Part shown: positions 1 to 5,591 of the stretch, one piece after another | Numbering within the stretch: the first letter of the stretch is position 1 | How the letters are laid out: every line of letters begins with the position of its first letter | NCBI GenBank assembly: GCA_035517595.1 | Contig: DATIYN010000030.1 | Span: 1 to 5,591 of the forward strand | Origin: RBG-16-66-20 sp035517595 | GTDB taxonomy: Bacteria; Pseudomonadota; Gammaproteobacteria; Burkholderiales; SG8-39 | Length of the DNA: 5,591 nucleotides | Direction: 5' to 3' | Position numbers and translations under genes: made by a program | Notes under the pieces: model-generated | What the model was told of the DNA's origin: nothing | Database searches by the model: none | The model's input: the letters and a program-made list of their open reading frames with translations, nothing else

Positions 1-1964
<1,964 letters not shown>

Positions 1965-2033
1965 CAATCCGGCTCTTGTTCTGGAGGGCTTTCGAGGGCC
2001 GTTCTCAGGCTGGAAACAGCATCGAAAATCAGG

Positions 2034-2064
2034 TGGAAATTTTATCACGCGCAGCGGTTAAAAT
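2034..2064 (+). promoter_or_regulatory. Candidate promoter for the deaminase gene
   Basis: A TAAAAT hexamer (2059-2064, five of six to the -10 consensus) lies 13 bp upstream of the GTG start. The best -35 is TGGAAA (2034-2039), with a long 19-bp spacer. A start of transcription near 2071 would leave a leader of only about seven nucleotides, consistent with the absence of a Shine-Dalgarno before the GTG. The -35 region overlaps the candidate gyrA -10 on the other strand. Confidence 0.35.
2039..2047 (-). promoter_or_regulatory. Candidate extended -10 promoter for gyrA
   Basis: Read on the minus strand, the sequence is TGATAAAAT: a TGn extension followed by TAAAAT (2044 to 2039), five of six matches to the sigma-70 -10 consensus. 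No good -35 hexamer lies 16-18 bp upstream, as is common for extended -10 promoters. Transcription would start near 2032 and give a gyrA leader of roughly 68 nt. This is inferred from the sequence only. Confidence 0.45.
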
Positions 2065-2077
2065 CCCCCGCAAATCC

Positions 2078-3400
2078 GTGCCCGCAGACGCGCTCCTCTG
2101 TCCCCGCTGGATCATCCCGGTTGAGCCTGCGGGCGCAGTCCTGGAAGGCTATTGCGTCGCCTTGCGCGACGGCCTCATCGAGGCGCTGCTGCCGCGCGCC
2201 GACGCCGAGGCGCGCTTTCCCGCGCGCGAGAAGATCGAGCTCGCCGGGCACGCGCTGATTCCGGGACTCGTCAACGCGCATACGCACGCCGCGATGTCGC
2301 TGATGCGCGGCCTCGCCGACGACCTGCCGCTGGAGCGCTGGCTCGCCGAGCACATCTGGCCCGCCGAGGCCAGGCACGCCTCGCCGCAGTTCGTGCGCGA
2401 CGGCACGCTGCTCGCCTGCGCCGAGATGCTGCGCGGCGGGATCACCTGCTTCAACGACATGTACTTCTTTCCCGAGGCGGCGCTCGAGTCGGCGCTCGAG
2501 GCCGGCCTGCGCATCTCGGTCGGCATGATCGTGTTCGACTTCGCTTCGGCCTACGGCGCCGACCCGGACGACTACCTCGCCAAGGGGCTGGAGCTGCGCG
2601 ATCGCTGGCGCGAGCATCCGCTCGCCTCGTTCTGCCTCGCGCCGCACGCGCCCTACACCGTATCCGACGACACCTTCCGCAAGGTGGCGAAGATCCTCGG
2701 CGAAATCGACGTGCCGCTGCACATCCACGTGCACGAGACCGCGCACGAGGTCGAGCGCTCGGTCGCCGAGCACGGCGCGCGGCCGCTCGCGCGCCTGGAG
2801 CGGCTCGGCCTGCTCGGCCCCAACCTCATCGCGGTCCACGCGGTCCACCTGGATGAGCGCGAGATCGCGCTGCTCGCCAGGCACCGCGCCTCGGTCGCGC
2901 ACTGCCCCTCGTCGAACCTGAAGCTGGCGAGCGGCTTCGCGCCGGCCGCGAAGCTCGCCGCCGCGGGCGTGAACCTGTGCCTGGGCACCGACGGCGCGGC
3001 GAGCAACAACCGGCTGGACATGTTCGAGGAGATGCGTCTCGGCGCGCTGCTCGCGAAGGCGGTGGCGCGCGACGCGCAGGCGCTGCCCGCGCACGCGGCG
3101 CTGCGCGCGGCCACGCTGGGCGGCGCCGCCGCGCTCGGGCTCGAGGCGCGCATCGGCTCGATCGTCGCCGGCAAGTGCGCCGATCTGGTCGCCGTCCATC
3201 TGGACGCGCCCGAGCTGGCGCCGTGCTACGACCCCGTGTCGCACCTCGTCTACGCGGCCGGGCGCGAGCACGTGAGCGACGTCTGGGTCGCCGGCCAGCG
3301 CCTGATCGAGGGCAAGAGCCCCGTGAATTCAGCGCTGCGGGGCTTGGACACCCGTAGCAAGTTGTGGCAGAATATTCTGAGATCACCTGCAGATTCCTGA
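2078..3400 (+). CDS. mtaD: Amidohydrolase, 5'-methylthioadenosine/S-adenosylhomocysteine deaminase type (TRZ/ATZ family)
   Basis: The 440-residue protein is a cytoplasmic metal-dependent (beta/alpha)8-barrel deaminase. The family converts 5'-methylthioadenosine or S-adenosylhomocysteine to the inosyl product plus ammonia. Visible motifs are the N-terminal beta-sandwich strand, PGLVNAHTH with metal ligands His68 and His70, HIHVHETAHE with metal ligand His217 and substrate-side Glu220, HAVHLD (His254/His257), HCPSSNLKLASG (275-286), and LGTDGAASNN with catalytic Asp305. The frame is open back to ATG 1976, but homologues as I remember them begin close to the PRWIIPVEPAG segment. That favours GTG 2078 (MPADALLCPRW), which has no Shine-Dalgarno, so the start is only moderately certain. 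The last 25 residues have unusual codon use and overlap a candidate ompA promoter. Substrate preference within the family (MTA, SAH, guanine, chlorinated triazines) cannot be read from sequence. The ubiG neighbourhood resembles that of the P. aeruginosa MTA deaminase PA3170. Confidence 0.88.
   Translation: MPADALLCPRWIIPVEPAGAVLEGYCVALRDGLIEALLPRADAEARFPAREKIELAGHALIPGLVNAHTHAAMSLMRGLADDLPLERWLAEHIWPAEARHASPQFVRDGTLLACAEMLRGGITCFNDMYFFPEAALESALEAGLRISVGMIVFDFASAYGADPDDYLAKGLELRDRWREHPLASFCLAPHAPYTVSDDTFRKVAKILGEIDVPLHIHVHETAHEVERSVAEHGARPLARLERLGLLGPNLIAVHAVHLDEREIALLARHRASVAHCPSSNLKLASGFAPAAKLAAAGVNLCLGTDGAASNNRLDMFEEMRLGALLAKAVARDAQALPAHAALRAATLGGAAALGLEARIGSIVAGKCADLVAVHLDAPELAPCYDPVSHLVYAAGREHVSDVWVAGQRLIEGKSPVNSALRGLDTRSKLWQNILRSPADS
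3344..3373 (+). promoter_or_regulatory. Candidate promoter for the ompA-like gene, inside the deaminase 3' end
   Basis: TTGGAC (3344-3349) and CAGAAT (3368-3373) are separated by 18 bp and match the sigma-70 consensus at four or five of six positions each. Transcription would start near 3380, giving a leader of about 85 nt before the ATG at 3466. The promoter falls within deaminase codons 423-432. A competing -35-like TTGACT at 3402-3407 has no good -10 at the right distance. Confidence 0.35.
3368..3379. repeat. 12-bp perfect palindrome over the predicted ompA -10
   Basis: CAGAATATTCTG is a perfect palindrome that covers the candidate -10 hexamer and reaches the predicted transcription start. 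Its position would suit an operator. One palindrome of this size is expected by chance in a window this long, so a function is only a suggestion. Confidence 0.3.
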
Positions 3401-3424
3401 TTTGACTGGTCTTTCCGTCCAATA

Positions 3425-3445
3425 ACCATTCCGGGACCATTCCCG
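3425..3445. repeat. Direct repeat and small hairpin in the ompA leader
   Basis: ACCATTCC occurs twice, at 3425-3432 and 3436-3443, exactly 11 bp apart (about one helical turn). The same stretch holds an inverted repeat, CGGGA (3432-3436) and TCCCG (3441-3445), around a four-base loop. There is no T-run, so this is not a terminator for the deaminase gene. It could be a regulator site or a leader hairpin affecting mRNA stability. Confidence 0.3.
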
Positions 3446-3456
3446 AGTCCCAGAGC

Positions 3457-3463
3457 GAGGGGA
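3457..3463 (+). promoter_or_regulatory. Shine-Dalgarno of the ompA-like gene
   Basis: GAGGGGA lies just before ATG 3466, with the GAGG core 5 nt from the start codon. It is the strongest ribosome-binding site in the window, as expected for an abundant envelope protein, and it fixes the start. Confidence 0.8.
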
Positions 3464-3465
3464 AC

Positions 3466-4110
3466 ATGAACCAAAGAACCTGGATGCCGATGCTTCTTGC
3501 CGCTGGGATTGCGGTCGCCATGCCGTTCGCCGCGTCGGCGCAACAATCGAAGAGCGGCTACTGGACCCAGCCCAGCACCGACCTCATCTGGAAGAACTCG
3601 ACCGGCCTGTGCTGGCGCGCCGGTTCCTGGACGCCCGCGCAGGCAGTCTGCGAGTGCGACAAGGACCTGATGCCGAAGGAGGCCTGCGAGCCGGCCGCGC
3701 CGCCGCCGCCGCCGCCGGCGCCCCCCGCGCCCGTCAAGCCCAAGCCCGCGCCGGTGGCCGAGAAGGTCACGCTCGCGGCCGACGTGCTCTTCGACTTCGA
3801 CAAGGCGGTGCTGAAGAACGAAGGCAAGGCGAAGCTCGACGACCTGGCCGCGAAGGTGAAGGCGATCAACCTCGAGGTGGTGATCGCGATCGGCCACACC
3901 GACTCGATCGGCTCCGACGCGTACAACCAGAAGCTGTCGGTGCGCCGCGCCGAGTCGGTCAAGTCCTACCTGGTGTCCAAGGGCGTGGAGCCGAACCGCG
4001 TCTACACGGAAGGCAAGGGCAAGAAGCAGCCCGTGGCGAGCAACAAGACCAAGGACGGTCGCGCCAAGAACCGCCGCGTGGAGATCGAAGTCATCGGCAC
4101 GCGCAAGTAA
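3466..4110 (+). CDS. ompA: OmpA-family peptidoglycan-binding outer-membrane protein
   Basis: This 214-residue exported protein probably tethers the outer membrane to peptidoglycan. Residues 1-25 form a signal peptide: Arg4, a hydrophobic core MLLAAGIAVAM, and a signal peptidase I site ASA|QQ. There is no lipobox cysteine. Residues 26-75 are a small Trp/Cys-rich segment (Trp33, 42, 50, 55; Cys49, 62, 64, 74) instead of the eight-stranded barrel of E. coli OmpA. Residues 76-98 are a Pro/Ala/Lys linker with six prolines in a row (79-84). Residues 101-212 are an OmpA C-terminal domain: VLFDFDKAVL, GHTDSIGSDAYNQKLSVRRAESV and GRAKNRRVEIEV. Asp146 and Arg161 have the spacing of the residues that bind diaminopimelate in known OmpA domains. 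Cysteines in the N-terminal segment may form disulfides in the periplasm. The gene has a strong ribosome site and its own terminator, suggesting high, largely independent expression. How it holds to the membrane without a barrel or lipid is not evident. Confidence 0.93.
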   Translation: MNQRTWMPMLLAAGIAVAMPFAASAQQSKSGYWTQPSTDLIWKNSTGLCWRAGSWTPAQAVCECDKDLMPKEACEPAAPPPPPPAPPAPVKPKPAPVAEKVTLAADVLFDFDKAVLKNEGKAKLDDLAAKVKAINLEVVIAIGHTDSIGSDAYNQKLSVRRAESVKSYLVSKGVEPNRVYTEGKGKKQPVASNKTKDGRAKNRRVEIEVIGTRK

Positions 4111-4127
4111 TCGCGCTTCGCTCGACG

Positions 4128-4158
4128 AAAAGCCCCGCTCCGGCGGGGCTTTTTGTTT
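4128..4158 (+). terminator. Rho-independent terminator after the ompA-like gene
   Basis: A perfect 11-bp stem (4128-4138 paired with 4143-4153, core AGCCCCGC/GCGGGGCT) closes a TCCG tetraloop and runs into a T-rich tract (TTTTTGTTT). It begins 17 bp after the ompA stop and ends 20 bp before ubiG. The A-run on the 5' side could also give some termination for minus-strand transcripts. Confidence 0.93.
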
Positions 4159-4162
4159 CTGC

Positions 4163-4169
4163 AGGGAGA
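4163..4169 (+). promoter_or_regulatory. Shine-Dalgarno of ubiG
   Basis: AGGGAGA lies 9 nt before ATG 4179. It supports this start over the long upstream open frame, which is only the shadow of ompA. Confidence 0.7.
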
Positions 4170-4178
4170 ATCCGGCTC

Positions 4179-4892
4179 ATGGCCGCCGCGCAAACCAACG
4201 CCGATCCCGCCGAGCTCGCGAAGTTCGGCGATCTGGCGCACCGCTGGTGGGACCCGCAGGGCGAGTTCCGGCCGCTGCACGAGCTCAATCCGCTGCGCCT
4301 GGCCTGGATCGACGGCCTCGCGCCGCTCGCGGGCAGGCGCGTGCTCGACGTCGGCTGCGGCGGCGGCATCCTGAGCGAGGCGATGGCGCGCAAGGGCGCC
4401 AGCGTGACGGGGATCGACCTGGCGGAGAAACCGCTGAGAGTGGCGCAACTGCATTTGCTGGAAAGCGGGGTTGCCGTTCAATACGAACAGATTTCAAGTG
4501 AAGAAAAGGCGAGAACACATCCGGGCGCTTTCGACGTCGTCACCTGCATGGAGCTGCTCGAGCACGTGCCGGATCCGGCGAGCACGGTCGCGGCCTGCGC
4601 GCAGCTCGCGCAGCCCGGCGGGCGCGTGTTCTTCTCGACCATCAACCGCAACCCGAAGTCCTACCTGCTCGCGGTAATCGGCGCGGAGTACCTGCTGAAG
4701 CTCCTGCCGAAGGGCACGCACGACTACGCGCGGTTCATCCGGCCCTCGGAGCTCGCGCGCTGGTGCCGCGACGCGGGTCTCGAGCCCGTCGAGCTCAAGG
4801 GCATGACCTACAACCCTCTCACGGGGCAGTACCGCCTGGGCGAGGATTGCGACGTCAATTACTCGCTCTGCTGCGCGAAAGATGCACAGTAG
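4179..4892 (+). CDS. ubiG: Ubiquinone biosynthesis O-methyltransferase
   Basis: UbiG carries out both O-methylations of ubiquinone synthesis (the 2-polyprenyl-6-hydroxyphenol and the 3-demethylubiquinol steps) with S-adenosylmethionine at the inner membrane. The protein has 237 residues, close to the 240 of E. coli. Family signatures run in order: FGDLAHRWWDPQGEFRPLHELNPLRL (16-41); SAM motif I VLDVGCGGGILSE (55-67); GIDLAEKPLRVAQLHLLESG (78-97); DVVTCMELLEHVPDP (119-133); PGGRVFFSTINRNPKS (146-161); GAEYLLKLLPKGTHDY (168-183), the region linked to membrane binding; and YNPLTGQYRLGEDCDVNY (211-228). The start is ATG with a good Shine-Dalgarno. The 3' end overlaps the next gene by 11 bp, implying translational coupling. 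Codons 84-117 are unlike the rest of the gene: 18 of 34 end in A or T, against 13 of the other 203, and AGA is used twice. The frame and conserved residues are nevertheless intact. Confidence 0.97.
   Translation: MAAAQTNADPAELAKFGDLAHRWWDPQGEFRPLHELNPLRLAWIDGLAPLAGRRVLDVGCGGGILSEAMARKGASVTGIDLAEKPLRVAQLHLLESGVAVQYEQISSEEKARTHPGAFDVVTCMELLEHVPDPASTVAACAQLAQPGGRVFFSTINRNPKSYLLAVIGAEYLLKLLPKGTHDYARFIRPSELARWCRDAGLEPVELKGMTYNPLTGQYRLGEDCDVNYSLCCAKDAQ
4428..4529 (+). other. Patch of atypical codon usage inside ubiG
   Basis: Codons 84-117 of ubiG use AAA, AGA, CAA, CAT, GAA, GTT, ATT, TCA, AGT, ACA and GCT freely. Their A/T-ending share is 18 of 34, compared with 4 of 83 codons before and 9 of 120 after. 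The boundaries are abrupt and the protein still reads as normal UbiG. This fits a short recombination tract from a lower-GC relative, relaxed codon constraint, or an assembly chimera. Confidence 0.75.
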
Positions 4893-5523
4893 AGCGGTGC
4901 TGTTCGATTTCGACGGCACGCTCGCCGACACTGCGGCCGACCTCGGCGCGGCGCTGAACCGCATGCGGCGCGAGCGCGGCCTCGCCGAGCTGCCGCTTGC
5001 GCAGTTCCGGCCCTGGGCCTCGGCCGGCGCGCGCGGCCTGCTGCTTGCGGGCTTCGACCTGAAGCCCGAGCATCCCGACTACGCGGCGATGCGCGAAACC
5101 TTCCTCGCGTACTACGGCGAGGCACCCTGCGAGCAGACGAGCCTTTTCCCGGGCATGGACGCGCTGCTGCACGCGCTCGAGGCGCGCGGCCTGCCCTGGG
5201 GCATCGTCACCAACAAGTCGACGCGCTTCACGTACGAGATCGTGCGGTCGCTCGGACTCGACCAGCGCGTGTCCTGCGTGGTCTGCGGCGACACGACGCC
5301 GCACCTGAAGCCGCACCCGGCCTCGCTGCTGCGCGCCTCGGAGACGCTCGCGATCGCGCCGGCGCAGTGCATCTACCTCGGCGACGACCTGCGCGACATC
5401 CAGGCGGCGCGCTCGGCCGGCATGCGCGCGATCGCCGTCGAATGGGGCTACGGCGGCGACGCGCACGGCTGGAACGCCGACGCCGTGATCGCGGCCCCTC
5501 AGCACTTGATCGAGTGGCTCTAG
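4882..5523 (+). CDS. HAD-family phosphatase (phosphoglycolate phosphatase-like; possibly MupP)
   Basis: The 213-residue protein is a soluble HAD-superfamily phosphatase with an alpha-helical cap after motif I. Visible motifs are LFDFDGTLADT with nucleophile Asp9 and acid/base Asp11; motif II GIVTNKS with Thr110; motif III Lys143 in HLKPHP; and motif IV GDDLRDI (167-173) with Mg-binding Asp168/Asp169. Such genes next to ubiG are usually named gph (2-phosphoglycolate to glycolate). In Pseudomonas the HAD gene after ubiG is mupP, encoding the N-acetylmuramic acid 6-phosphate phosphatase. GDDLRDI, the Arg115-Phe116 after motif II, and the C-terminal WGYGGD...WNADAVI pattern look closer to my memory of MupP than to E. 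coli Gph (GDSRNDI, no WxAD). Because of this I leave the symbol blank. The ATG lies inside the last codons of ubiG (11-bp overlap) with only a weak GAAAG before it, so expression probably depends on coupling to ubiG translation. The start keeps the expected few residues before motif I. Confidence 0.92.
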   Translation: MHSRAVLFDFDGTLADTAADLGAALNRMRRERGLAELPLAQFRPWASAGARGLLLAGFDLKPEHPDYAAMRETFLAYYGEAPCEQTSLFPGMDALLHALEARGLPWGIVTNKSTRFTYEIVRSLGLDQRVSCVVCGDTTPHLKPHPASLLRASETLAIAPAQCIYLGDDLRDIQAARSAGMRAIAVEWGYGGDAHGWNADAVIAAPQHLIEWL

Positions 5524-5531
5524 TCCCCATA

Positions 5532-5540
5532 TGGGATAAT
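5532..5540 (+). promoter_or_regulatory. Candidate extended -10 promoter for ssrA
   Basis: TGGGATAAT contains a TGn extension and GATAAT (5535-5540, five of six to the -10 consensus). It is 17 bp upstream of the predicted mature tmRNA 5' end. Transcription would begin near 5547, leaving about ten nucleotides to be removed by RNase P, as is usual for pre-tmRNA. A TTGATC at 5506-5511 is too far upstream (23 bp) to be a standard -35. A 10-bp palindrome CCCATATGGG (5526-5535) touches this element. Confidence 0.55.
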
Positions 5541-5557
5541 GACCGTCTGCACGAAAC

Positions 5558-5591
5558 GGGGGCGACCTGGTTTCGACGCAGGTACTGAAGC
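5558..5591 (+). ncRNA. ssrA: Transfer-messenger RNA, 5' end only (cut by window edge)
   Basis: tmRNA rescues stalled ribosomes together with SmpB and tags the incomplete protein for proteolysis. The 34 bases present match the start of the tRNA-like domain. GGGGGCG forms the 5' strand of the acceptor stem, and CTGGTTTCGACG corresponds to the conserved CUGGAUUCGACG of E. coli tmRNA. GTACTGAAGC corresponds to the following GCGAA(A/G)C segment. The tag reading frame, pseudoknots and 3' CCA end lie beyond the window, so one-piece or two-piece structure cannot be judged. The gene follows the phosphatase stop codon by 34 bp with no terminator between them, so some read-through from the ubiG operon is possible besides its own promoter. 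Confidence 0.92.

Noticed and set aside
2041..2049. Possible DnaA box near the gyrA promoter (TTATCACGC-like)
   Set aside because: It agrees with the DnaA box only in the first five positions and is isolated; no cluster of boxes or AT-rich unwinding region is present.
1976..2077. ATG 1976 as the deaminase start, adding 34 residues
   Set aside because: The extension would begin 12 bp from the gyrA start codon, would place both candidate promoters inside the gene, and has no resemblance to homologous N-termini.
2045..3271. 408-residue minus-strand open frame opposite the deaminase gene
   Set aside because: It is Arg/Glu/Val-rich shadow translation with no family motif, while the plus strand encodes a complete set of amidohydrolase motifs.
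3432..3445. Hairpin after the deaminase gene considered as a terminator
   Set aside because: The stem is only 5 bp and no T-tract follows; it lies in the ompA leader close to the ribosome-binding site.
3609..4178. 190-codon open extension upstream of ubiG in the same frame
   Set aside because: It lies out of frame over the ompA-like gene, reads as a shadow, and passes through the terminator; ATG 4179 has a good Shine-Dalgarno and matches UbiG length.

Overview
The window is GC-rich chromosomal DNA with strongly G/C-ending codons. It looks like core genome of a Gram-negative proteobacterium, most likely a betaproteobacterium. The pointers are a GyrA beginning MEPFAKETLPVSLEEEM, a short OmpA-like protein with a Trp/Cys-rich N-terminal segment and a proline linker, and the neighbourhood gyrA / ompA-like / ubiG / HAD phosphatase, which I recall as typical of that class. 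No mobile element, CRISPR array or phage gene is visible.

Layout. Bases 1-1964 (minus strand) are the first 654 codons of gyrA, cut off by the left edge. Bases 1965-2077 are a 113-bp divergent control region with candidate -10 elements for both directions. Everything after it reads on the plus strand. An amidohydrolase of the 5'-methylthioadenosine/S-adenosylhomocysteine deaminase type occupies 2078-3400. An OmpA-like peptidoglycan-binding envelope protein occupies 3466-4110 and is followed by a textbook intrinsic terminator (4128-4158). ubiG occupies 4179-4892. A HAD-family phosphatase (4882-5523) overlaps the end of ubiG by 11 bp. The first 34 bases of a tmRNA gene (ssrA) begin near 5558 and run off the right edge.

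How the genes fit together. UbiG uses S-adenosylmethionine and releases S-adenosylhomocysteine, which the nearby deaminase family can remove, so the two share a methyl-cycle theme. The HAD protein is conventionally annotated as phosphoglycolate phosphatase (gph). Its position after ubiG and several motifs also fit MupP, the N-acetylmuramic acid 6-phosphate phosphatase of cell-wall recycling, and that reading should be considered. The OmpA-like protein anchors the outer membrane to peptidoglycan.

The genes themselves are ordinary. I see no convincing undescribed system. The observations most worth following are a sharply bounded 102-bp patch of foreign-looking codon usage inside an intact ubiG, the Gph/MupP question, the deaminase tail that seems to carry the ompA promoter and a 12-bp palindrome, and the strong terminator directly upstream of ubiG with no promoter recognised after it.
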